Positions 16,523 through 23,671 of a stretch of 56,905 bases of DNA are shown here, piece after piece. The first letter of the stretch is position 1, and the number at the start of each line of letters is the position of its first letter. Both the position numbers and the translations under genes were made by a program. Location: positions 1 through 56,905 of the forward strand of contig JAFRDB010000092.1 of assembly GCA_017404065.1 (NCBI GenBank). Reading direction: 5' to 3'. The notes under the pieces were generated by a model. It worked only from the letters and a program-made list of their open reading frames with translations. It did no database searches and had not been told where the DNA came from. The DNA is from Clostridia bacterium. GTDB lineage: Bacteria; Bacillota; Clostridia; UBA1381.

Positions 16523-16527
16523 GTGTT

Positions 16528-17268
16528 TCAATCCCCCTTTTTTACTGTCCTATGTTCGTTGTCAATAATCATTTTTAGTGCATCACTTTGCGAAATTCCA
16601 AAAGCGTTTTTTATAGCCTCGCTCCTGCCCTGAAGCCGTCCGAGGATAAAACCAACCGCAATATTTTCTGTGGTGTCGTACCCATAGAGCTTTTTACCAA
16701 ACAGATAATTGAGGAAATCCAAAGTATCAGTAAGATCTTGTTTTGTCGTATAATCAGATAAAGCCTTGCCATATAGCTTGAAAACGGTATCATATTCGCC
16801 GGAGCGGAAAGCCTTACACACCTTCCGCCGCTGCAAGCGTATATATTTATCGTGGCGCTTATCTGCACATTTTTCCGCCCTGTAACGAACTATATACAGT
16901 CTTTGCAGCTCATTATATACATAAGTGTGCTTATGCGTATAATTTGCGATATGTCCGAGCTTAGTTGAGTAATAAGCATCTAGCCAGTGAAAAATATATC
17001 CCGGAATATTATTCTTTTGATTAAAGAAGCACCCGAGCAAATCATCATTATAAGAAATAGGCTTTATATGTTCGCTATCAGATGAATGCTCAGAAAAATA
17101 TAACAATGTCTGTATTACCGCATTAAAGCCGCTTTTCAAATCCTGTGTATGCAGCTTGGCACATTCAAGCATAACCGCCGCACAAAAATAATGAATTGTC
17201 TGTTTCACATATTTATCTTTCACGCATCCCTCATTATAAAGCTTTGCGCGTTCTGTATTTTTTTCCAT
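16528..17268 (-). CDS. Hypothetical protein
   Basis: A 246-aa, Tyr- and His-rich soluble protein with a strong site (AAAGAAAGGTGTTACA) before the ATG at 17268. The middle (about 125-160) is strongly basic and may be a coiled or nucleic-acid-binding helix. The C-terminal part (FILGRLQGRSEAIKNAFGIS) looks helical. I do not recognise a family. It lies between a 25-aa hydrophobic peptide gene and the 33-aa microprotein gene, all on the minus strand, which suggests a three-gene unit. Confidence 0.7.
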   Translation of the reverse strand: MEKNTERAKLYNEGCVKDKYVKQTIHYFCAAVMLECAKLHTQDLKSGFNAVIQTLLYFSEHSSDSEHIKPISYNDDLLGCFFNQKNNIPGYIFHWLDAYYSTKLGHIANYTHKHTYVYNELQRLYIVRYRAEKCADKRHDKYIRLQRRKVCKAFRSGEYDTVFKLYGKALSDYTTKQDLTDTLDFLNYLFGKKLYGYDTTENIAVGFILGRLQGRSEAIKNAFGISQSDALKMIIDNEHRTVKKGD

Positions 17269-17299
17269 TGTAACACCTTTCTTTCAGTTGCTTATTTGT

Positions 17300-17377
17300 T
17301 TATATGCCGCTCTGATAAACCGTGTTTAAAAGGCATATAATAGCGATTATAAGCACAAAATCAATTATATTTCTCAT
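17300..17377 (-). CDS. 25-aa hydrophobic micropeptide (candidate)
   Basis: The product is a single putative membrane helix: MRNIIDFVLIIAIICLLNTV then YQSGI. It would be the first gene of the unit leading to the 246-aa protein, ending 32 bases before its start. The upstream AAAGG is 13 bases away, longer than ideal. Resemblance to type I toxin-like peptides is only in size and hydrophobicity. Confidence 0.4.
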   Translation of the reverse strand: MRNIIDFVLIIAIICLLNTVYQSGI

Positions 17378-17404
17378 TTTTATAAAATACCTTTCTAAAA
17401 AAAC

Positions 17405-17516
17405 TTGACACACCCGGGGCGGCTATGATACAATAGATTTGTTGATAAACTATGTATATCCGCCCCGGCGGGTGTGCTGCCTTGTATGAGTTGACCGCTT
17501 ATACAAGGCTTTTTCT
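17405..17516 (+). ncRNA. Candidate small RNA with own promoter and terminator
   Basis: TTGACA (17405-17410), an 18-base spacer and TACAAT (17429-17434) predict a start near 17441. A 9-bp hairpin (GCCTTGTAT 17479-17487, ATACAAGGC 17501-17509) with TTTTT follows. The transcript would be about 75 nt with no good reading frame. CACACCC-GGGGCGG over the promoter and CCGCCCCGGCGGGTGTG over 17460-17476 form a near-perfect dyad. The hairpin may instead only stop read-through towards the HIRAN gene. Confidence 0.45.
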
Positions 17517-17518
17517 CT

Positions 17519-17962
17519 TTATGCAAGCTGTAATGTTATCTGTGCGCCGTAATTCATATAAGCTGCATAGCGCCCTCTGACCTCTTTAAAAGCCGCTTTT
17601 AGCTCTATGCCCTTATCAAGTATAGCTGATACCACATAGGCAAGATTGCGCGGTATATAGCCTAAATCGTAGCTGTCAGAACCGTTTACACTTATAATAA
17701 CCTTTACCGCGTGATTATCGTATAAGTTCGCGGTATCTCTTTCAAGCCTTACTCTGACCGCCGCGGCACCGTACTTTGTCGCTATGCGGTGTAATGCTCT
17801 CTGTCTACTGCCTTTGGTAACTCCGGCTACCTTTGTTTCAATGATATTGCCCTTGACAAGCTCCCATGCCTTTTTAAAGGCGGCGGAAAGCGTCAGTCCC
17901 ATTTTCTTTAAGCGGTTTGCCATTGTCGCAACCATGCGGCGGATAAGTGTGATCTTTTTCAT
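17519..17962 (-). CDS. HIRAN-domain protein
   Basis: A 147-aa protein. Residues about 45-145 match the HIRAN fold: ETKVAGVTKGSRQRALHRIA, a LYDNHAVKVII core and LGYIPRNLAYVVSAILDKGI. HIRAN domains bind 3' ends of single-stranded DNA or damaged or stalled fork DNA. The N-terminal 40 residues are a basic helix with no fused helicase. The start is the ATG at 17962 with AAAGGAG upstream. It has its own promoter, whose spacer is a palindromic operator, so it is likely tightly repressed. A role in processing or sensing the single-stranded DNA of a rolling-circle element is inference. Confidence 0.78.
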   Translation of the reverse strand: MKKITLIRRMVATMANRLKKMGLTLSAAFKKAWELVKGNIIETKVAGVTKGSRQRALHRIATKYGAAAVRVRLERDTANLYDNHAVKVIISVNGSDSYDLGYIPRNLAYVVSAILDKGIELKAAFKEVRGRYAAYMNYGAQITLQLA

Positions 17963-18018
17963 GGTGTGAACTCCTTTCAAATTTGGGTTTAGGTGTCTTT
18001 CCCTTACCTCTTGATATC

Positions 18019-18107
18019 ATTATACTACTGTACACAGTAGAAGTCAATATACAAACATAACAAAATCTACTGTGTACATTTGTTTATTCTGCTACTGTAC
18101 ACATTAG
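18019..18107. promoter_or_regulatory. Promoter with three CTACTGT operators
   Basis: On the minus strand, TTGACT (18047-18042), 17 bases and TATAAT (18024-18019) form the promoter of the HIRAN gene. The spacer is the exact dyad CTACTGT-AC-ACAGTAG (18025-18040). Related sites lie at 18067-18078 and 18092-18107. The last overlaps a possible plus-strand promoter (TGTACA 18096-18101, 17 bases, TATAAT 18119-18124). Confidence 0.7.
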
Positions 18108-18229
18108 ATGTTTTGTGTTATAATAAACACAGCACTTGAAAAAGTGTTAGAGTGTACATTACATTCCGGGTATAGAAAAACAGAGCGGCGGCGGCTGTTC
18201 CGACTCCCCAAAAGAAAGGGGGGTTAAAA

Positions 18230-18292
18230 GTGCAAGAATTAGCCTTGATATTGATAACAATGCTTTTAATAATTATTTGCATAAAAAAATAG
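18230..18292 (+). CDS. 20-aa hydrophobic peptide (candidate type I toxin-like)
   Basis: GTG start at 18230 behind AAAGGGGGGTTAAAA. The product reads MQELALILITMLLIIICIKK if GTG is read as Met: one membrane helix with a basic C-terminus, the form of many type I toxins and holin-like peptides. A hairpin terminator overlaps its stop codon. No antisense RNA could be confirmed by eye. Confidence 0.45.
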   Translation: MQELALILITMLLIIICIKK

Positions 18293-18326
18293 CCGCCCCT
18301 AAATTCCATGGCAGGGTGGCTATTTT
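18286..18326 (+). terminator. Terminator of the 20-aa peptide transcript
   Basis: AAAATAGCCGCCC (18286-18298) pairs with GGGTGGCTATTTT (18314-18326), one G-T pair, followed by AATC. Confidence 0.65.
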
Positions 18327-18441
18327 AATCCCATAAATGGGTAGATAAATAGGTATCTACCGCGGAACGGTCTAAGCCGCTCTCACTTCTTGCCTGTATT
18401 ATATCATATAATGTTGTTGTTTGTCAAGGGGTGATTATAAA

Positions 18442-18654
18442 ATGGCAAAATACAGCGAAGCGCAAAAAAAGGCTGTTGCTAAATACAATGCAAAAAACTA
18501 TGAGGAGTTTAAAATTCGTGTCAAAAAGGGCGGTAAAGACATTATAAGAGCATATACCAACAGCAACGGCAAAACTATCAACGGACTTGTAAACGAGCTG
18601 TTAGAGGCGGAAATACCCGCATTAAAAGAGCTTGTAAGCGGCGGCAAAGGCTAA
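18442..18654 (+). CDS. Small Arc/ribbon-helix-helix-like protein
   Basis: A 70-aa basic protein starting MAKYSEAQKKAVAKYNAKNY from ATG at 18442 behind AAGGGGTGAT. The pattern of a short beta strand (FKIRVKKGGKD) and a helix near the end (INGLVNELLEAEI) is like small Arc-type phage regulators. A short in-frame echo of its N-terminus (KKAVKAQYEADTGK) lies downstream at about 18678-18732 without a start, perhaps a decayed copy. Target unknown; it could act on the nearby CTACTGT sites. Confidence 0.65.
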   Translation: MAKYSEAQKKAVAKYNAKNYEEFKIRVKKGGKDIIRAYTNSNGKTINGLVNELLEAEIPALKELVSGGKG

Positions 18655-18756
18655 CAATAAAGTAAAACGGATATGAAAAAAGGCTGTCAAAGCTCAATAT
18701 GAAGCCGACACAGGCAAAACAATAGAATTATGATCTGCCTTTTATGAGGTGTGCAG

Positions 18757-18951
18757 ATGAAAAAAGAAAACAATATTAAAGTAACAGTTGCAAACGAGGT
18801 AGATATAGACAGCATACCCACAGAGGATATTTTACCGCTTATGCTATTTATAGCTGAAGAGACAAAGGCTTTTTTCGGTAAACCGGAAAGCATGGCAAAG
18901 CTTGAGGAATGGCGAAATTATAAAAAAGATCATAATTTAGATAGCAAATAA
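18757..18951 (+). CDS. Hypothetical small acidic protein
   Basis: A 64-aa protein from ATG at 18757 behind GAGGTGTGCAG. It is acidic in the middle (EVDIDSIPTEDILPLMLFIA) with a helical end. Not recognised. A hairpin terminator follows at 18964. It is the last gene of element 1 before its right end. Confidence 0.6.
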   Translation: MKKENNIKVTVANEVDIDSIPTEDILPLMLFIAEETKAFFGKPESMAKLEEWRNYKKDHNLDSK

Positions 18952-18963
18952 TAGTTATACTAC

Positions 18964-18991
18964 AGGCGGCGGAACATAAGCCGCCTTTTTT
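18964..18991 (+). terminator. Terminator of the last element 1 gene
   Basis: AGGCGG and CCGCCT form the stem, with an 11-base loop and a run of six T's after it. Confidence 0.7.
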
Positions 18992-19437
18992 ATATCCGAC
19001 AGCATGACCGCCGCGGGCGGCGGTTATTCTACGCCCTCATTTAAAAAATATCTTGCAAAACTGAGTTAATCATGATATAATGAATATGTTATCTAATTAT
19101 ATATCACGATAAACTCAGTGTTGCAGATAGTTTTATCGTTGATAGGATTTGCCGGTTTTCTTTTTAAGATTACTGGCTTTTCTTTTTCTGCTATATCTAT
19201 GTGCAGCTTGTCTAACTTTTCGGGTTTTTTTGATATATATTTTTTGTAGTTGCGAGCTTCTTTGTACGGGACGCCGCCAAGGGCGGCGGATCCCAATACC
19301 CGGCGACACTTCGCCCCGCCGCGGCAGCTCATAGGGTTAGGGATCGCCCTAAAACTGCATTTTGCTGTCAAAATGCTATGCTTGCGAAACTATTACAGCA
19401 TCAGAAATATAACACACCTATAAATGGTACAATGAAA
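18992..19437. other. Right-end non-coding region of element 1
   Basis: No convincing gene is present. It contains a CCGCCGCGGGCGGCGG dyad (about 19008-19023), an imperfect 60-bp palindrome (19060-19119: ACTGAGTT...AACTCAGT outside, ATCATGATATA...TATATCACGAT inside) and another GGCGGCGG cluster near 19272-19290. A minus-strand frame of 92 codons covers part of it but has no ribosome site. Confidence 0.5.
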
Positions 19438-19470
19438 CTTGTCCTTTATCTGTCCTTTATTTGTCCTTTA
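19438..19470 (+). repeat. Right-end iterons of element 1, 3 x 11 bp
   Basis: CTTGTCCTTTA, TCTGTCCTTTA and TTTGTCCTTTA in tandem, the same unit, period and orientation as 5886-5918. They lie 118 bases before the middle att core. Confidence 0.8.
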
Positions 19471-19587
19471 TTTTTACGAGAAATTATAAAACGAAACAGA
19501 ACGAAATAAAAAATAAATCCTCATAAATGGCTTAGTTATGCGGGTTTATAAAACGAGATAAAACAATACAAAAAATTCCAATACCAT

Positions 19588-19632
19588 CTACGAACCAGTA
19601 GGTCGGGGGTTCGAGTCCCTTAGGGCGCACCA
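19588..19632 (+). repeat. att core, copy 2 (junction of the two elements)
   Basis: Identical over 45 bp to the 3' half of tRNA-Arg. It is the shared border of elements 1 and 2. Confidence 0.95.
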
Positions 19633-19635
19633 AAG

Positions 19636-19670
19636 AAAATGGCTCAACCATGCGGGTTTGAGCCATTTTT
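19636..19670. terminator. Hairpin after the middle att core
   Basis: AAAATGGCTCAA with TTGAGCCATTTT and a T-rich tail. It is nearly identical to the hairpin after the tRNA at 5821-5854 and likewise faces the integrase stop. Confidence 0.7.
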
Positions 19671-19698
19671 ATTTTTTGGCAGTTTACTCCAAAAGCGA

Positions 19699-19720
19699 TT
19701 TTGTCCAACTTTTGTCCAAC
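19699..19720 (+). repeat. Left-end iterons of element 2, 2 x 11 bp
   Basis: TTTTGTCCAAC twice in tandem. The same pair is at 29172-29193. The core TTGTCC is shared with the element 1 iterons but the flank differs (AAC here, TTTA there). Confidence 0.78.
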
Positions 19721-19747
19721 AACTTATGAAAAATTGATTTTTTGATT

Positions 19748-21124
19748 TCAGTTTGCTTTTTTTGCAGAAAACGCAAGCATTGCTTCTAATTTCTCTGCTG
19801 CTGCCTTGTCTGCCGATTTTATAGCATGAGTATAAATATTTAATGTTGTAGATTTATCCGAGTGTCCGAGCCGCTTTGAGACCGTAGCCACATCCACGCC
19901 GCCCGCAATAAGCAGCGTTGCTGCTGTGTGCCTCAATGTGTGATAATGGATATCCGGCAGATCATGCCGTTTCAAAAAATGCTTGAACCACGCCGATAGA
20001 GTATCCGGACTCAGCAAGCCGCCGCTGTCATTGGTAAACACCTTGTCAGACACGATCCACTGATCCCCCATTGAAAAACGTATTTTCAGCTGCTCCTTTT
20101 TATATACCTTCAATAAGGCAAGCATGGAATCAGGGATACTTATAATTCTCTTTGAGCCTCTTGTTTTGGTCTGTCCCTCCTGCAGTCCTGTTTCGGGTGT
20201 GTAAGTTACAGCTTTATTGATGTTAATAAGACCGTTTTCAAAATCTATATCCGACCAATTCAAGCCGCATACCTCACCGCGCCGCATTCCTGTATACAGT
20301 GTAAGTGTAACAGCGGTTTTAAACTTTATAGGTTCATCCTGAAGGCAGCTTAAAAGCTCCGCAGCCTGCATTTCATTAAGATTAACAGCCTCCTTGCGCT
20401 CCGCGCGCGGCGCCTCAGCCCTGTCGCATGGATTAGACGGTATCACCTGCCATTGTACTGCTTTTGCAAGAATTGAGGATATAAGCCGATGATATTCAGA
20501 TATTGTCTTTTCTGACAGCTTACTGTTGTTCCTTTCAACCGGAGTGAATTCTGCAGGTTTCAACACAGCTTTGATCTTATCTGCTGTAGCCTGAGATACA
20601 TTCTCACCCTTTACGCACTGAGCAACAGTGTTTACCGATATACCGATTTCATCAGCTAACGCCTTTTGAGTATATCCGGCTTGCTTCAGAAGCTCCTTAA
20701 AGTCATGGCACGGAAGATATTTTGTATCCTGCCGTATGCCTATCTCTCTGAGGTTCTTATAAAACTCATTAAGATGATGCGGCTGCAGCTTTGAAAGCTT
20801 TATATGTCCGATCGCAGGACTTATCCTTCGTATAAGCCCTTTATATTCGTTTACCGTCTTAGGGCGCAGCTTGATTTCTGCATAATCCTCAAACCATATC
20901 CTTGTAAACTCATCAAATGTTATCGAGCCATCAAGGAACTGCCCTGTTTCTACCTGATGCTCGAAATTGACTGCCTGCTTATTTAATTCCTTCTCAATTT
21001 GCTTTTTGGTCATACCGGGTGCCGGTTTCCATGTTTTTGTTTTTATTATCTGCTTGCCGGTATTGTCGCGCCCTGCAAAAACTCTTATCTGGTATGTGTC
21101 GCCGCGCTTGCGTATATTCGCCAT
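19748..21124 (-). CDS. int: Tyrosine recombinase/integrase of element 2 with embedded HTH
   Basis: A 458-aa recombinase co-linear with the element 1 integrase. The catalytic set falls at the same positions: R281, H395, R398, H421 and Y431. The XRE-like HTH is again embedded at about 141-188 (KQAGYTQKALADEIGISVNT). The arm-binding first 60 residues are very similar, yet the iterons of the two elements differ, so the specificity change should lie in a few residues. It ends 28 bases from its iterons and is preceded by the repressor gene. Confidence 0.96.
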   Translation of the reverse strand: MANIRKRGDTYQIRVFAGRDNTGKQIIKTKTWKPAPGMTKKQIEKELNKQAVNFEHQVETGQFLDGSITFDEFTRIWFEDYAEIKLRPKTVNEYKGLIRRISPAIGHIKLSKLQPHHLNEFYKNLREIGIRQDTKYLPCHDFKELLKQAGYTQKALADEIGISVNTVAQCVKGENVSQATADKIKAVLKPAEFTPVERNNSKLSEKTISEYHRLISSILAKAVQWQVIPSNPCDRAEAPRAERKEAVNLNEMQAAELLSCLQDEPIKFKTAVTLTLYTGMRRGEVCGLNWSDIDFENGLININKAVTYTPETGLQEGQTKTRGSKRIISIPDSMLALLKVYKKEQLKIRFSMGDQWIVSDKVFTNDSGGLLSPDTLSAWFKHFLKRHDLPDIHYHTLRHTAATLLIAGGVDVATVSKRLGHSDKSTTLNIYTHAIKSADKAAAEKLEAMLAFSAKKAN

Positions 21125-21158
21125 AAATTCACCTCCCTGATTACAGTTTCAGTGCCTA

Positions 21159-21701
21159 TTATTCTTCCTCGTTAAAGAGAAGAGGGATATCGGGGTCTTT
21201 CTTCTCTTCGCTCTCAAACTCAATATTTCTATACTTCTTGTACATTTTTTCTTGCCAGAGCGCAAACAATTCGTCATCAACGACACCGGATGTATATAAA
21301 TCATACATCCGCTTGTACTCAACCATAGCCTTTTGCACATCTTCATTATAAAATGCGATAGTCCAACTGGGCTCACCATTCATCATATATTCATTTGGTG
21401 CTTCATGATATTCCAGCTCTATCTGCTTTATCGACAACAATGAGGGAAGAATGTATAGTAAGTCTGATAATGTCTTTATTGCTCTGCCCATCCCCATATT
21501 ATCGGATAATCCGCAAAGCCAATCCAAAGAAACATCATATTCTTTTGCTATATTGATAAGCTTATCTGACATTGGAACTGCTGTCCCTTTCTCGTATTTG
21601 GACATTGCCGACCGTGAAACGCACGCTACCTCTGCGAGTGTTTGCTGATCAATGTCCTTTATTGCTCTTAATTCTTTTAACCTGGAAGCAATACTTTTCA
21701 T
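21159..21701 (-). CDS. XRE-family repressor-like regulator of element 2
   Basis: A 180-aa protein with an N-terminal XRE HTH (about 5-62: DQQTLAEVACVSRSAMSKYE, ending SLDWLCGLSDNMG) and a helical, acidic C-terminal part. It occupies the same place as the regulator of element 1 but is not closely similar outside the HTH. The promoter is at 21740-21768. Its likely operator is a 14-bp palindrome in the divergent excisionase promoter. Confidence 0.85.
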   Translation of the reverse strand: MKSIASRLKELRAIKDIDQQTLAEVACVSRSAMSKYEKGTAVPMSDKLINIAKEYDVSLDWLCGLSDNMGMGRAIKTLSDLLYILPSLLSIKQIELEYHEAPNEYMMNGEPSWTIAFYNEDVQKAMVEYKRMYDLYTSGVVDDELFALWQEKMYKKYRNIEFESEEKKDPDIPLLFNEEE

Positions 21702-21739
21702 GTTTATACACCTCTTTTCTTAATATAAACCGTATTTCT

Positions 21740-21768
21740 ATATTAACACACAAAGCGTAAAATGTCAA
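21740..21768 (-). promoter_or_regulatory. Promoter of the repressor-integrase genes of element 2
   Basis: On the minus strand, TTGACA (21768-21763), 17 bases, TAATAT (21745-21740). Confidence 0.7.
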
Positions 21769-21901
21769 CAGTATTTTTCAGGACAAAGCAACCTATGAAG
21801 AATAATTAGCAAAAGACAATGCCTTAACCTTAAATTTTTTGAAACATCGTGAATTATATGTAAATAATACGAAATTAATTTATTATTTGATACATAGTGT
21901 A
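21769..21901. other. AT-rich divergent control region
   Basis: Between the two divergent promoters of element 2 no gene is supported. The stretch is AT-rich and contains short repeats such as AATTATATG and ATTAATTTATTATT. Confidence 0.4.
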
Positions 21902-21930
21902 TTGACAAACGCAAAATTGCGTGATATAAT
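21902..21930 (+). promoter_or_regulatory. Early promoter of element 2 with operator palindrome in its spacer
   Basis: Perfect TTGACA (21902-21907) and TATAAT (21925-21930), spacer 17. The spacer carries the exact palindrome ACGCAAAATTGCGT (21909-21922), an obvious repressor site. Confidence 0.82.
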
Positions 21931-21967
21931 GTTTCTACAAAAATAGCATGAAAGGAGCTGATCAATA

Positions 21968-22228
21968 ATGAGTACAGCAATTATCAAATCACCGCCGCCA
22001 ATGCGTGGGATAAAACAGGCTCTTGCAGAGGTTAAAGCGGTAGATGCAAATACTGCTTTGACAGAGCGCGGACTGCGTCGAATGGTACTTACAGGTGAAA
22101 TACCATCTGTGCGGATCGGGAAAAAGTATCTTGTTAATATGGATCTGCTTTATGATTATTTATCAAGAGGTACTAAAGAACCAAATCTGTACACACATAC
22201 ATCTGCAATAAGAAAAATTGCAGAATAA
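21968..22228 (+). CDS. Excisionase-like DNA-binding protein of element 2
   Basis: An 86-aa protein homologous to 8395-8694: PPMRGIKQALAEVKAVDANT, then RRMVLTGEIPSVRIGKKYLV, and a C-terminal IRKIAE. The fold is of the MerR/excisionase type. It has a GGAG site before the ATG. It is the first gene of the plus-strand operon and the likely directionality factor for this element's integrase. Confidence 0.82.
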   Translation: MSTAIIKSPPPMRGIKQALAEVKAVDANTALTERGLRRMVLTGEIPSVRIGKKYLVNMDLLYDYLSRGTKEPNLYTHTSAIRKIAE

Positions 22229-22265
22229 CAAACTACGGGAATCAACCCGGAAAGGAGGAAAGTAT

Positions 22266-23417
22266 ATGGATCAAAACAAAAAAATAACTGCCCCGAGCAC
22301 ATCTGTTGGCGCAGATGCGGAGCAGTCATCAGTTATTAAAACCAACACTATAATATCAGAAAATGTCGAAAATTGCAATAGTGAATACGAAGATTTTTTA
22401 GAAAATCAAAGAGAGCTGCTATTGAGAAGTGATCCGAACTATCTCAATACGATCTCTATGGATAAGCTTTATGATACCGTATATCAGAGCAAGCCGCCTA
22501 TAATAGACGGCTTGCTCTACCCCGGTACATATCTGTTTGCCGGAGCACCAAAGGTCGGGAAAAGCTTTCTGATGGCGCAGCTTGCATATCATGTGAGCAC
22601 CGGAACAGAGCTTTGGGGCTATCCTGTTCGTAAAGGCACAGTTCTGTACCTTGCTCTTGAAGATGACTACAAACGGCTTCAGGAGCGGTTCTACAGAATG
22701 TTCGGAACTGACAGTACAGATAACCTGCATATATCCGTATCAGCCAATTATCTCAGTGATGGACTATGTGATCAGCTTACCGGATTTTTAAACAGACATC
22801 CGGATACAAACCTCATAATCATCGACACTCTGCAAAAGATCAGGGGGACGGTGAATGACAACTACAGCTATTCAAATGATTATGACTTGATAACAAGGCT
22901 GAAGCAGTTCACCGACAACTCCGAGATATGCCTGATGCTTGTACACCATACAAGGAAGCAGCAGGCGGATGATAAGTTTGATATGATATCCGGCACAAAC
23001 GGCTTGCTCGGCTCGGCAGACGGAGCGTTTGTCCTGCAAAAGGAACGGCGCACAAGTAATGCGGCAGTTTTAGAGATAGCGGGACGCGATCAGCAGGATC
23101 AGAAGCTGCACATAGTACGGGATAATGAAAAGCTGATATGGACGCTCGACAGTGCTGAAACAGAGCTGTGGAAGGAGCCTCCGGAGCCGTTGCTCATAAA
23201 GCTTGCAGACTTTGTTACGGAGGAGAATCCTCAATGGATAGGAAGTCCCACAGAGCTTGTACAGGTGTTGGGGCTTGATATAAAGCCTAATGTGTTGACA
23301 TTAAAGCTTAATGTCAACGCAGGACGATTGTACAATGAGTATGGAATACGATATGAGAACAATCGGACGCACAGCGGCAGACTGGTAAGGCTCACCTTAG
23401 AGCAGATACCGGCGTGA
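22266..23417 (+). CDS. RepA-like AAA/RecA-fold ATPase (replicative helicase type)
   Basis: A 383-aa protein with Walker A GAPKVGKSF (about residues 97-105), a RecA-fold LYLALEDD segment, Walker B LIIIDTLQ and a sensor-like VHHTRK. This is the family of RSF1010 RepA-type hexameric helicases found on plasmids and integrative elements. It would unwind the excised element during replication. The ATG at 22266 is chosen for its AAAGGAGGAAAG site, not the earlier in-frame start. The last 80 residues look like a winged HTH. A separate initiator or primase is not seen. Confidence 0.85.
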   Translation: MDQNKKITAPSTSVGADAEQSSVIKTNTIISENVENCNSEYEDFLENQRELLLRSDPNYLNTISMDKLYDTVYQSKPPIIDGLLYPGTYLFAGAPKVGKSFLMAQLAYHVSTGTELWGYPVRKGTVLYLALEDDYKRLQERFYRMFGTDSTDNLHISVSANYLSDGLCDQLTGFLNRHPDTNLIIIDTLQKIRGTVNDNYSYSNDYDLITRLKQFTDNSEICLMLVHHTRKQQADDKFDMISGTNGLLGSADGAFVLQKERRTSNAAVLEIAGRDQQDQKLHIVRDNEKLIWTLDSAETELWKEPPEPLLIKLADFVTEENPQWIGSPTELVQVLGLDIKPNVLTLKLNVNAGRLYNEYGIRYENNRTHSGRLVRLTLEQIPA

Positions 23418-23671
23418 CGATGTGTGACGGTCGTGTCGGTCTTTATGATAGCGGTGGCGGTGTATAAAACATCGTCACCATCGACACGCACCGTCACGGT
23501 ATTGTGTATGCAGCGCAGCGGAATACACATCGGCGATAGCCGAAAAGCTCCCGGCAGGGCGCAAACTTTTGATAGGTACTGTCAAAAGTGCTTTTGCGTT
23601 ACTCTTGACAAAGAGTAACAGAACAAGGAAGCGCTATCGCGTAATCATTTAACAGAAAGAGGGTGACATAT
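23418..23671. other. Non-coding region upstream of the relaxase
   Basis: About 250 bases with no supported gene. It has a GC-rich first part with several CGTCACCATCG/GGTGGCGGTG partial dyads and the two hairpins of the candidate oriT at its end. Confidence 0.5.
23560..23619 (+). other. Candidate oriT
   Basis: Two adjacent hairpins lie 53 bases upstream of the relaxase start: ACTTTTGA/TCAAAAGT (23565-23572, 23582-23589), enclosed by CGCAAA/TTTGCG, and GTTACTCT/AGAGTAAC (23598-23605, 23612-23619). MobV origins are small inverted repeats just upstream of mob, so position and structure fit. The nick site cannot be named. Confidence 0.55.

Larger units (their letters stand above)
5773..19632. mobile_element. 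Integrated element 1: satellite-like, with RCR Rep, tape measure and sigma factor
   Basis: The element is bounded by the 45-bp att cores at 5773 and 19588 and by triple 11-bp iterons just inside each end (5886-5918, 19438-19470). Gene order from the left is integrase and XRE repressor (minus), then small HTH, excisionase-like, zinc-ribbon, unknown, Rep, microprotein, unknown, membrane protein, tape measure and sigma factor (plus), then a minus-strand block with a HIRAN protein. No capsid, terminase, portal or lysis gene is seen. The integrase-repressor/excisionase-Rep layout is that of phage-inducible islands. It could also be an integrative plasmid-like element or a decayed prophage. Confidence 0.9.

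Noticed and set aside
18678-18732. A short frame encoding KKAVKAQYEADTGKTIEL
   Set aside because: No start codon in frame; probably a decayed echo of the small protein at 18442 rather than a gene.
19093-19371. A 92-codon minus-strand frame at the right end of element 1
   Set aside because: It begins in a GC-rich dyad, has no ribosome site, and spans sequence that looks like end-region DNA.
23424-23618. A 64-codon frame before the relaxase
   Set aside because: It overlaps the oriT-like hairpins, lacks a ribosome site and ends inside the second hairpin region.
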